A stretch of DNA of 20,383 nucleotides from CAYOYK01 sp964408185 (GTDB taxonomy: Bacteria; Bacillota; Clostridia; Christensenellales; Aristaeellaceae): positions 1 through 20,383 of the forward strand of contig CAYOYK010000043.1 in the NCBI GenBank assembly GCA_964408185.1. Direction: 5' to 3'. Below the pieces are notes generated by a model. It was not told the DNA's origin. It was given only the letters and a program-made list of their open reading frames with translations, and did not search any database. A program made the position numbers and the translations under genes. Shown piece after piece: positions 1-8,021 of the stretch (positions are counted from its first letter, which is position 1; the number at the start of each line of letters is the position of its first letter).

Positions 1-1
1 C

Positions 2-1741
<1,740 letters not shown>

Positions 1742-1763
1742 GGGGATAAGGCGGGAAAATAAC

Positions 1764-1952
1764 GCCCCGCGCCGCCCCATAACGGGTCAAGGGCAAAGCC
1801 CTTGTCAGGGTGCAGGGGCGAGGCCCCTGCCCGCCGGAGGCCCGCGCAAACCGCAAGTAGGCCAAGGCAGACCAAGCCCCGCGCCGCCCCATAACGGGTC
1901 AAGGGCAAAGCCCTTGTCAGGGTGCAGGGGCGAGGCCCCTGCCCGCCGGAGG
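1764..1952. repeat. Two exact 77-bp direct repeats, each with two hairpins
   Basis: Copies at 1764-1840 and 1876-1952 are identical over 77 bases and are separated by a 35-bp spacer, giving a 112-bp unit. Each copy contains two perfect 7-bp hairpins with 3-nt loops in tandem: CAAGGGC-AAA-GCCCTTG and CAGGGGC-GAG-GCCCCTG. Identity without drift suggests recent duplication or gene conversion. The unit resembles the REP-type intergenic palindromes of other bacteria in design, but I do not recognise the family. There is no credible coding: frames are open on both strands because of high GC, and no start carries a ribosome site. Confidence 0.9.
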
Positions 1953-2037
1953 CAAGGCGCGGCCCGCCCTCCACAAACGCTTCCCATCGGGCCGCGCCCC
2001 ATCAAGCGTACGAGCGGCCCAAAGGGCCGCAATGTAC

Positions 2038-2290
2038 GCGGCGCGTTCGCCCCCTCCGCAAGACCCGCAAGCCCTGCGGCGCGTTCGCCCCCTCCGCAAG
2101 ACCCGCAAGCCCTGCGGCGCGTTTTCGCCCTCCGCAGGGCCGCAATGTACGCGGCGCGTTCGCACCCTCCGCAGACCCGCAAGCCCTGCGGCGCGTTTAC
2201 GCCCTCCGCAAGACCCGCAACCCCTGCGGCGCGTTCGCACCCTCCGCAAGCCCCGCGAACCTCCGCAGCCCGTTTACACCCTTCCAAAAG
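2038..2290. repeat. Tandem array of ~38-bp GC-rich units
   Basis: About six and a half head-to-tail copies of a 37-38-bp unit beginning GCGGCGCGTTCGC and ending CCGCAAGCCCT, starting at 2038, 2076, 2114, 2151, 2188 and 2226, with a decayed copy up to about 2290. The first two copies are identical; later ones vary by substitutions and 1-bp indels. The indels change frame between copies, so the array is not a conserved peptide repeat. A GGGCCGCAATGTAC variant occurs just before the first unit and again inside unit 3. There are no unique spacers, so this is not CRISPR. With the 77-bp repeats it fills the leuS-walJ gap. Confidence 0.85.
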
Positions 2291-2332
2291 ATCCAACGCA
2301 CCCCCACTCCACTCACAAAGGAAATGGAAATC

Positions 2333-3130
2333 ATGCTCACCTTCTGTACCCTGTTCAGCGGCTCCTCCGGCAACGCCGTGTATATCGGCACCGATACCGG
2401 CGCGCTGCTGGTGGACTGCGGCATGAGCTGCAAGCTCACGCTGGAGGCCATGGCCAAGGCCGGGCTCAGCCCGCGCGCGCTGCAAGGCATCCTTGTTACG
2501 CACGAGCATAGCGATCATACGCGCGGCGTGGGCATCCTCAGCCGCAAGCTGGGCCTCCCCGTATACGCCACCGAGGGCACATGGAACGGCATGGCGCAGG
2601 CCGTGGGGGAGATCCCCGCCGCGCACCGCGTGGTCGTGCGCGCCGGCGAGAGCTTTTTCGCGGCGGGCATGGAGGCCGCGCCGTTCGCGCTGCCGCACGA
2701 CGCGCAGGAGCCCACCGGCTACCGCGTGTTCGCACCCGGCCATAGCGTGGCCGTGGCGACCGATCTGGGCTATTTTGCCCCCGGCGTGGAGGCCGCCGTG
2801 ACCGGCGCGGAGGTCGTGCTGCTGGAGAGCAACCACGACCCCGATATGTTAAAACTCAACCCACATTATCCCATGAGCCTCAAGCGCCGCATCCTTGGCA
2901 AGAACGGCCATTTGAGCAATGCCGACAGCTCCGCCGCCGCCGTGCGCCTGCTGGAAACCGGCACGCGCTATTTGCTGCTGGGCCACTTGAGCAAGGAGAA
3001 CAACACCCCCGATACCGCCTACCGCGCCGCGCACGCCGCCCTCACCGAGGCCGGGGCCTGCGTCGGCGACGACGTATCGCTGCACGTCGCGGCAAGGTAT
3101 CAGCCAAGCTGGACTTATCGGCTGGAATAG
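2333..3130 (+). CDS. walJ: WalJ/YycJ-type MBL-fold metallo-hydrolase
   Basis: Cytoplasmic metallo-beta-lactamase-fold hydrolase of 265 residues, the usual length of YycJ/WalJ. It opens with the family-typical MLTFCTLFSGSSGNAVYIG and carries the zinc motif H57-x-H59-x-D61-H62 (THEHSDHTRG), later LLESNHDPDML and LLGHLSKENN. In other Firmicutes this protein belongs to the WalRK (YycFG) wall-control locus and is proposed to be an exonuclease linking replication or division to wall synthesis; here walRK is not visible. I chose ATG 2333 because AAAGGA at 2317-2322 lies 10 nt upstream; ATG 2324 is too close to it. The frame stays open far upstream only because it runs through the tandem repeats. The stop overlaps the rlmH ribosome site, so the two genes are co-transcribed. 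Confidence 0.92.
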   Translation: MLTFCTLFSGSSGNAVYIGTDTGALLVDCGMSCKLTLEAMAKAGLSPRALQGILVTHEHSDHTRGVGILSRKLGLPVYATEGTWNGMAQAVGEIPAAHRVVVRAGESFFAAGMEAAPFALPHDAQEPTGYRVFAPGHSVAVATDLGYFAPGVEAAVTGAEVVLLESNHDPDMLKLNPHYPMSLKRRILGKNGHLSNADSSAAAVRLLETGTRYLLLGHLSKENNTPDTAYRAAHAALTEAGACVGDDVSLHVAARYQPSWTYRLE

Positions 3131-3138
3131 GAGGGCGC

Positions 3139-3618
3139 GTGGCCGTCAAAGTTGTATGCGTAGGTCGCTTGAAGGAACGGTTTTTTCAGGACGCGTGCGC
3201 CGAGTATCTCAAGCGCCTCACCCGTCTGATGCCGACCGCCGTGCGCGAGGTCGCGGACGAGCCGGAGCCGGACGGCTTATCGGGCAAAGCCTGCGAGCAG
3301 GTCACCGAGCGCGAGGCCCAGCGCATGCTGGCGCAGGTGTCGCCCGGCGAGCACGTTGTCGCGCTGTGCGTGGGCGCAAGGGAGCCGTCCAGCGAGGAGC
3401 TGGCCGCCAAGCTGCAAGACCTGTTTGTCAGCGGTCGGCCCAACGTCACGTTTCTGATCGGCGGCTCGCTGGGGCTGGGCCAAGCCGCCCTCGCCCGCGC
3501 GGACGAGCGCATGGGCATGAGCCGCCTCACGCTGCCGCATCAGCTCTGCCGCGTGGTGCTGCTGGAGCAGCTCTACCGCGCCGCCAAGATCAACGCGGGC
3601 GAGCGCTACCATAAATAG
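3139..3618 (+). CDS. rlmH: 23S rRNA (pseudouridine-1915-N3) methyltransferase RlmH
   Basis: SPOUT-family methyltransferase that uses SAM to methylate pseudouridine 1915 in helix 69 of 23S rRNA in assembled ribosomes. It is 159 residues, exactly the family length. The trefoil-knot SAM site GGSLGLG is at residues 108-114, followed by TLPHQLCRVVLLEQLYRAAK and the diagnostic C-terminus GERYHK. It starts with GTG at 3139, with AGGAGG at 3129-3134 four bases upstream; that ribosome site overlaps the walJ stop codon, so translation is probably coupled. Pairing of walJ and rlmH is common in Firmicutes. Identification is very secure. Confidence 0.97.
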   Translation: MAVKVVCVGRLKERFFQDACAEYLKRLTRLMPTAVREVADEPEPDGLSGKACEQVTEREAQRMLAQVSPGEHVVALCVGAREPSSEELAAKLQDLFVSGRPNVTFLIGGSLGLGQAALARADERMGMSRLTLPHQLCRVVLLEQLYRAAKINAGERYHK

Positions 3619-3638
3619 CTGTTACAATTTGTTATCGA

Positions 3639-3666
3639 CGCGCCGGGAACAAACGGCGCGCCGTTT
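3639..3666 (+). terminator. Inverted repeat after rlmH, possible weak terminator
   Basis: CGCGCCG at 3639-3645 can pair with CGGCGCG at 3654-3660 across an 8-nt loop. The downstream arm also belongs to a perfect 16-bp palindrome, AAACGGCGCGCCGTTT, at 3651-3666. The trailing T run is only three bases, so intrinsic termination is uncertain. Confidence 0.4.
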
Positions 3667-3704
3667 CGTCTGTATGGGTGAAAAACAAAAGGAGGAACCC
3701 CCTG

Positions 3705-4508
3705 ATGAAAACGATGCTTGCCTGCCTGTTGGCCCTGTGCCTGATGCTGCCGCTCGCGCTGCCCGCCGCGGCCGAAGCCGCCCCTGAGTTTGTGCTGGAG
3801 GGCCTTGTGACCGAGACGACCGAGGAAGGCTTTGTGATGGACGACCTGACGCTTGGCTCCGTGGAGGTGCTGTTTGCGCCCGACACACAGTACGAGGGGA
3901 TCACCGCCGAGAGCGCGTCCGTCGCGGTGGGCCAGTACCTCTTTGTGCGGTACGACGGCCGACTGACCAAGAGCCTGCCGCCGCAGGCCGTCGCCGGGAA
4001 GATCAGCTGCTTTGCCGTCAGCGGCACGGTGGAAACGCTCGACGAGAGCTCCGCGCTGCTCACGGGCGACGAGCTGTACGGCGATGTGCTCGTGCGCTTT
4101 GAGGAGGCCCCGGCCTATCTGCTGCCCGGCCTGCGCGTGACCGTGTACTATAACGGCGTCATGGCCATGAGCCTGCCGGGGCAGATCGGCGCGCTGTACG
4201 TGGACGCGCCCGCGCTCTCCGGCACGGTGAGCGACCTGACCGCCGAGGGCTTTACCCTCACGGACGCGGACGGCGCGACGCATCGGATCGCCCTGACCGC
4301 CGAGACCGTCGGCGCGGCCGACCTGATCGACGGCGTGTATGCCGATGTGCTCTATGCCCCCGCCGATACGGACGACGCCGCCGAGAAGGATGAACCCGCC
4401 GACGCGGACGATGCCGCCGATACGGATGAGCCCGCCGCCCCGGTGCTCGCGCTGTACGTGTTCGCGGCCTCCGCGCTGCAGGAGGACGCGTCCGGCGACG
4501 CGCTGTAA
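3705..4508 (+). CDS. Exported protein with three ~65-residue beta-type repeats, function unknown
   Basis: I do not recognise this 267-residue protein. ATG 3705 is chosen because AGGAGG at 3690-3695 lies 9 nt upstream; an in-frame GTG at 3678 precedes that site. Residues 1-24 form a signal peptide (MKTMLACLLALCLMLPLALP, then AAAEA). The mature part reads as three divergent repeats with the pattern xGxV-x(5)-GFxL...VxVxYxG...PxxIxAxYV: residues about 29-100, 101-165 and 166 to the end. The pattern suggests small beta-barrels of the OB/DUF5666 kind (inference). In the third repeat an acidic Asp/Glu/Ala/Pro-rich linker of about 35 residues interrupts the last strands before PVLALYVFAAS. No lipobox or anchor is seen, so secretion or release is likely. 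Confidence 0.75.
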   Translation: MKTMLACLLALCLMLPLALPAAAEAAPEFVLEGLVTETTEEGFVMDDLTLGSVEVLFAPDTQYEGITAESASVAVGQYLFVRYDGRLTKSLPPQAVAGKISCFAVSGTVETLDESSALLTGDELYGDVLVRFEEAPAYLLPGLRVTVYYNGVMAMSLPGQIGALYVDAPALSGTVSDLTAEGFTLTDADGATHRIALTAETVGAADLIDGVYADVLYAPADTDDAAEKDEPADADDAADTDEPAAPVLALYVFAASALQEDASGDAL

Positions 4509-4532
4509 GCCGCTTTTCGTGCGGATTCGCGT

Positions 4533-4561
4533 TTGACATTGGCCCGGAGGGCTAGTACAAT
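4533..4561 (+). promoter_or_regulatory. Sigma-A promoter for the NusG-II/transporter pair
   Basis: TTGACA (4533-4538), a 17-bp spacer and TACAAT (4556-4561). This is near-consensus and lies 26 bp upstream of the GTG start of the next gene, so the transcript would carry a leader of about 20 nt with the AAGGAGG site. Confidence 0.85.
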
Positions 4562-4587
4562 GGACAAAACGCAAGGAGGCGACGCGC

Positions 4588-5184
4588 GTGAAAAAGGGCG
4601 ATTGGCTGCTGCTGGCCGCCTGCCTGCTGCTGGGCGGGCTGGGCTTCCTGCTCGCGTCGCTGATCCCAAGCGAGGCTCCTCCCACCGGGGAGGAGCTGCT
4701 CTACGTCCGCGTGCAATCGGACGAGCAGACCGTCGCCCTGATCCCGCTCGATCACGAGGCCAGCTACCTCATCCAAACCGCGGACGGCGGCGAGAATCAG
4801 CTGCATGTCACGCGGGATTCCATCCGCATGGAAAGCGCCAACTGCCACAACCAGCTCTGCGTGCTGCAAGGCACGGTGACGCTTGCCAACAGCGGGTACA
4901 GGCCGCTGAACGCGCTGATCGTGTGCGCGCCGCACAAGGTGGTGTGCGAGCTGCTGACCGCGCGTCAGGCGGCGGAGCTGTCCATCCCCTCCGATACAGG
5001 CGCGGTCACGGAGACGGTGCCCCCCTCCGATCCGGGCACGGTTACGGTGACCGCCGTCCCCGCCGATACAGGCGCGGGCACGGAGACTGCCGTTCCCGCC
5101 GATACAGGCGCGGTCACGGTGACCGCCGCCCCTGACGAAACCGCCGCCTCCGCGCCGACCGACGCACCGGAGGCCGGGGCATGA
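4588..5184 (+). CDS. NusG domain II-containing membrane-anchored protein
   Basis: 198-residue protein with an N-terminal membrane anchor (residues 5-26, WLLLAACLLLGGLGFLLASL) and one NusG-domain-II fold, expected outside the membrane. The family hallmark is present: NCHNQLCVLQG (C86-x4-C91), then IVCAPHKVV at residues 111-119. Despite the name, these short proteins are not the transcription factor NusG; their role is unclear, and family members often sit beside Gx transporters or ApbE/Rnf genes. From residue 135 on, the protein has four 12-residue repeats of the type xDTGAVTxTxxP (4990-5133), then a Pro/Ala/Thr tail, probably an extended linker. GTG start with AAGGAGG (4573-4579) 8 nt upstream. 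The stop overlaps the next start (ATGA). Confidence 0.85.
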   Translation: MKKGDWLLLAACLLLGGLGFLLASLIPSEAPPTGEELLYVRVQSDEQTVALIPLDHEASYLIQTADGGENQLHVTRDSIRMESANCHNQLCVLQGTVTLANSGYRPLNALIVCAPHKVVCELLTARQAAELSIPSDTGAVTETVPPSDPGTVTVTAVPADTGAGTETAVPADTGAVTVTAAPDETAASAPTDAPEAGA

Positions 5185-5699
5185 GCGCGCCCGTCGAAAA
5201 GAGAACCTCCCCGGCAAGGCAAGTCGCGCTGTGCGGGCTGCTGACGGCGCTGATGCTCGTGCTGGGGTACATCGAGAGCCTGTTCCCGCTGTCGGGCGCA
5301 ATGCCGGGGCTCAAGCTGGGTTTGAGCAACGCCGCGCTGCTGTACGCGGTATACCTGCTGCCCGCGCCGACGGCGTTTTTGCTGATGGCGCTCAAGGCGG
5401 GGCTATCGGCGCTGCTGTTTGCGGGCCCGACGGCCCTGTGGTTCAGCTTGGCGGGCGGGCTGCTGAGCCTGTGCGTGATGCTGCCGCTCAGCAAGCTGCG
5501 GAGCGTAAGCCCCGTGGGCGTGAGCGTTGCGGGCGCGCTGGCGCATAATTTGGGGCAGATGTGCGTGGCCGTGGCGATGCTGGGCACGGCGAGGCTGTGG
5601 TACTATTTTGCGGTGCTGATGGTCGCGGCGGCAGTCACCGGGGCGCTGACGGGGATCATCGCCAAGCTGTGCATGCGGCATCTGGCGAAGCTGAGGTAA
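5181..5699 (+). CDS. Gx transporter family / heptaprenyl diphosphate synthase component I-like membrane protein
   Basis: 172-residue integral membrane protein with about five hydrophobic segments. It has the features of the Gx transporter (Hpre_diP_synt_I) family: RQVALCGLLTALMLVLGYIE, then the loop PGLKLGLSNAALLYAVYL, an amphipathic ALKAGLSALLF segment and the later LAHNLGQMCVA helix. The family resembles the substrate-binding S components of ECF transporters; substrate unknown. The older name heptaprenyl diphosphate synthase component I need not mean prenyl synthase activity. ATG 5181 overlaps the upstream stop by 4 nt (ATGA), with a GGAGG about 7 nt upstream, so it is translationally coupled to the NusG-II protein. 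The pairing is a recurrent clostridial arrangement, suggesting joint work at the membrane. Confidence 0.85.
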   Translation: MSAPVEKRTSPARQVALCGLLTALMLVLGYIESLFPLSGAMPGLKLGLSNAALLYAVYLLPAPTAFLLMALKAGLSALLFAGPTALWFSLAGGLLSLCVMLPLSKLRSVSPVGVSVAGALAHNLGQMCVAVAMLGTARLWYYFAVLMVAAAVTGALTGIIAKLCMRHLAKLR

Positions 5700-5741
5700 T
5701 CAACCCGCAGGCGCGGAATGGCGGGGCGCGGCCTTGTGCTG

Positions 5742-5960
5742 CGGCAAAGCCTGTCGGCCGTCCGAAGCGCCCCCGGCCCGTGCCGGAGGGGCTGATCGCC
5801 AGTTTGATGCGCGCCGTCGCGCCCCGGCAAAGCCTGTCGGCCGCCTGATGCGTCGCGCCCCGGCAAAGCCTGTCGGCCGTCTGAAGCGCCCCCGACCCGC
5901 GCCGGAGGGGCTGATCGCCAGTTTGATGCGCGCCGCGCCCCCGGCAAAGCCTATCGGCCG
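5742..5960. repeat. GC-rich intergenic repeat array with long and short units
   Basis: A 19-bp core, CGGCAAAGCCTGTCGGCCG, occurs at 5742, 5825 and 5861, and with one change at 5942. The copies at 5742 and 5861 continue into a nearly identical 75-bp block (5742-5816 and 5861-5935, three or four differences); those at 5825 and 5942 are short. Long and short units therefore alternate with a period of about 119 bp. The core holds the small hairpin GGC-AAA-GCC. The array fills most of the 312-base gap 5700-6011. Open frames exist on both strands but none has a ribosome site or recognisable protein. Confidence 0.85.
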
Positions 5961-6011
5961 TCTGATGCGCCGCGACCGTTTATTGAGATACGCAGGAAGG
6001 GAGCCACCCAC

Positions 6012-6698
6012 ATGAAGCAATGCCAAAAATGCAAAACCGTGTACCGGGAGGATTGGCCCTATTGCCCCATCTGCCACAGCGAAAAATTCCTGTACCTTCA
6101 GGACGCGCCGCCGCACAAGGAGAACGCGGGCGACACCTGCGATTGGTGCGGCGCGCAGGCCGATGTGATCGGCGTCGCGTTTGGCGCGGACAAGCCCGGC
6201 GGCAGGCTTCGCCGCGCGGAGAAGGGAGCCACGGCGGACAGAACGATCTACTACGTGTGCGACGCGTGCGGCAAGGCGCGCAGCCGCGCGCCCATCGCGT
6301 CCGTATGGGCCGCGTTTTTGGCGTGCTACCTCATCTGCTGGGGGCTGCTGACCGCGTGCGCCGTGCGCGGCAGGTGGAGCGTCCAGCTCGTCGGGCTGGC
6401 GGCGCTGGCGCTGCTGCTCCACGCGTGGCTTGGGTACGGGCTTGTTCAGGCGGCGCGCCCTCGCAACAGCCTGTGGCCGACGCTGCTGCTGTTCACGCCC
6501 GCGTCCGTGGTGTATCCGCTGCTGCAGCGGCGGGCGATCCTTCGCCAGCGCCGCGCCGAGAGCGCGCTGGAAGCTTACGTTGCGGCGCAGGCGTGCGTCG
6601 CTCCGGACGCTCCTGCGACAGAGGCCATCGACGGGCAGGCGCTCAGGCGCTTTATGCAGGCGGACGGCGGCGCGCGGGAGGAGTCTCCCCGCGAATAG
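6012..6698 (+). CDS. Zinc-ribbon membrane protein, function unknown
   Basis: 228 residues. The N-terminus is a zinc ribbon C4-x2-C7-x10-C18-x2-C21. A second cysteine set, C43-x2-C46 and C83-x2-C86, probably forms a second zinc site on the cytoplasmic side. Three hydrophobic segments follow (about 97-118, 123-145 and 155-172), then a charged C-terminal tail with Arg-rich RRAILRQRRAESALEAY. The combination suggests a membrane-anchored protein with a metal-binding cytoplasmic head; no enzymatic motif is visible. ATG 6012 is supported by an AGGAAGGGAG purine run ending about 9 nt upstream, just after the repeat array. The next gene begins with an identically spaced zinc ribbon, so the two may be distant relatives or partners. 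Confidence 0.8.
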   Translation: MKQCQKCKTVYREDWPYCPICHSEKFLYLQDAPPHKENAGDTCDWCGAQADVIGVAFGADKPGGRLRRAEKGATADRTIYYVCDACGKARSRAPIASVWAAFLACYLICWGLLTACAVRGRWSVQLVGLAALALLLHAWLGYGLVQAARPRNSLWPTLLLFTPASVVYPLLQRRAILRQRRAESALEAYVAAQACVAPDAPATEAIDGQALRRFMQADGGAREESPRE

Positions 6699-6711
6699 AT
6701 CGCCCAAAGGC

Positions 6712-6740
6712 TTGCGTTTCTTGGGAAAATGTGGTATCCT
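6712..6740 (+). promoter_or_regulatory. Putative sigma-A promoter upstream of second zinc-ribbon gene
   Basis: TTGCGT (6712-6717), a 17-bp spacer and TATCCT (6735-6740). The -10 matches that of the asd promoter. It lies in the 218-base gap between the two zinc-ribbon genes and would give a leader of about 170 nt, in which I see only a small 5-bp hairpin (GCGGA/TCCGC near 6795). Confidence 0.5.
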
Positions 6741-6916
6741 ATCGGTATCGGAAACCAATTGCAAACCGTCGGAGGGGCCGGCTGTATACTCTATGCGGAA
6801 AAGGAAATCCGCCTCTTGCGGCGCGGGAGGACGATGAGAACGCGCATAGCCTGCCGTCGGCCACCCGCCGAGGATGCGACGCGCTTCTCTTTACACAGCC
6901 GAAAGGAGATCGACCC

Positions 6917-7849
6917 ATGAAGAAATGCAACGCCTGCGGCAAAACCTACCCCGGCCTCGACGCGGAATGCCCCTACTGCAAAAGCACGGACACCGAGATC
7001 CAGCGCATGAACAGCCCCAGAGAAACCGACTGGGACAAAAGGCTGGCGGGCGACCAGCCGAAGGCGTACACCCCCAAGCGCAAGGTCAACGTGCGGATGG
7101 GCCTCGGCGTGGCGCTGATGGTGCTGGCGGCGCTGTGCATCGCGGTGATGGTCTACACGCTCTGCGTGCCGCAAATCAACGTGCGGGTCGGCTCTGCAAG
7201 CGGCGTGTACAACGTGAACACCAAAAGCTACGAGGGCAGCATTCCCCCCGTTCGCGGCGGGTTGGATAAAATGGTGGACGCGGCCCACGCCGCCTACAAC
7301 TGGCGCGTATTCGGCGGCTTCCTCGGCGCGGTGCTGTGCCTGTGGATCGGCATCCGGCTGTACGTCGCCGGACGGCTGCATAGCGCGGAGGATAAGCGCT
7401 GGATCCTGATTCCCGTGGCGGCGCTGCTGCTTGGGTGCGCGGGCGTGTTCTTCCTGCTGGGCGGCAGCCTAGGCGGCCTTGGCGGCCCCGGCGGCGGCGC
7501 AGCGGATGATACGTTCGTCGTTTCCGACGTGCTGACCCGGAACCTGAAAAGCGTATGGCTGTCCGGCACGATGGACGGGCAGGAGTGCGCCACCACCGCC
7601 AACTGGAGCAGCTGGGGCGCGGATATGACCGTGACCGGCGTGAAGCTGGCCTCCGGCGAGGACGGTCAAGCCACCCTATACGGCACCTCCAGCGGCAACA
7701 TGGCGGTGCAGGAGGGCATCCAGCTCACCGTGGAGCATGACGGCCAGACGTATACCGCAGTCATCAAAGCAGGCTCCAAGCTCAAGGCGAAATGGGACGG
7801 CGATACCCTCAAGCTGCTCTTTGACGAAAAGACGTTCACCGCGCAATAG
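6917..7849 (+). CDS. Zinc-ribbon multi-pass membrane protein with extracytoplasmic C-terminal domain
   Basis: 310 residues, unrecognised. The N-terminal zinc ribbon C4-x2-C7-x10-C18-x2-C21 (CNACGKTYPGLDAECPYC) has exactly the spacing of the upstream protein. Hydrophobic segments at about 61-83, 131-152 and 162-184 follow. A glycine-rich hinge (GGSLGGLGGPGGG) leads to a C-terminal domain of about 115 residues with a beta-rich look (ATLYGTSSGNMAVQEGIQLT, GQTYTAVIKAGSKLK). With three segments and a cytoplasmic ribbon, this domain should face outside (inference). ATG 6917 is set by AAAGGAG at 6902-6908, 8 nt upstream; the frame is open far upstream but without a matching start. It might sense or bind something at the cell surface, but nothing fixes a function. 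Confidence 0.8.
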   Translation: MKKCNACGKTYPGLDAECPYCKSTDTEIQRMNSPRETDWDKRLAGDQPKAYTPKRKVNVRMGLGVALMVLAALCIAVMVYTLCVPQINVRVGSASGVYNVNTKSYEGSIPPVRGGLDKMVDAAHAAYNWRVFGGFLGAVLCLWIGIRLYVAGRLHSAEDKRWILIPVAALLLGCAGVFFLLGGSLGGLGGPGGGAADDTFVVSDVLTRNLKSVWLSGTMDGQECATTANWSSWGADMTVTGVKLASGEDGQATLYGTSSGNMAVQEGIQLTVEHDGQTYTAVIKAGSKLKAKWDGDTLKLLFDEKTFTAQ

Positions 7850-7897
7850 CCCCGCTGTACTCAAATTGTTCAAAAACCAAACTCCCCTTCCCTGTAT

Positions 7898-7926
7898 TTG
7901 ACAACGCCCCGCGGGCATGCTATCCT
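7898..7926 (+). promoter_or_regulatory. Sigma-A promoter of asd-dapA
   Basis: TTGACA (7898-7903), a 17-bp spacer and TATCCT (7921-7926). Transcription should begin near 7933, about 89 nt before the asd start. Confidence 0.85.
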
Positions 7927-7935
7927 GTACAGCAA

Positions 7936-7960
7936 GCGCGCGGGGCGTTGTTCCGCGCGC
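7936..7960 (+). promoter_or_regulatory. 5'-terminal leader hairpin of asd mRNA
   Basis: A perfect 8-bp GC stem, GCGCGCGG (7936-7943) with CCGCGCGC (7953-7960), and a 9-nt loop. It would lie almost at the 5' end of the predicted transcript. The leader is too short for a lysine riboswitch and no T-box or leader peptide is visible. mRNA protection is the simplest reading. Confidence 0.5.
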
Positions 7961-8021
7961 ACGCCGGGCCGCCGATGGCATAGCCTGACCGCGACGGCCC
8001 CACAGAAAGAAGGATGCGTCC

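Noticed and set aside
2038..2290. CRISPR array
   Set aside because: Units are contiguous, with no unique spacers and no cas genes.
1922..2332. N-terminal extension of walJ into the repeats
   Set aside because: The extension is repeat translation. Family length and the ribosome site support the start at 2333.
1805..2836. Long - strand open frame (343 codons) rich in Gly, Cys, Ala and Arg over the leuS-walJ repeats
   Set aside because: It is antisense to walJ and runs through the tandem repeats. The repetitive Cys/Gly peptide simply reflects the GC-rich 38-bp units, and there is no ribosome site.
6759..6790. Second promoter before the second zinc-ribbon gene (TTGCAA ... TATACT)
   Set aside because: The spacer is 20 bp, too long for sigma-A. 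The pair at 6712-6740 fits better.
7933..8021. Lysine riboswitch or T-box before asd
   Set aside because: The leader is only about 89 nt with one small hairpin. A lysine riboswitch or T-box needs roughly 170 nt or more with specific motifs, which are absent.
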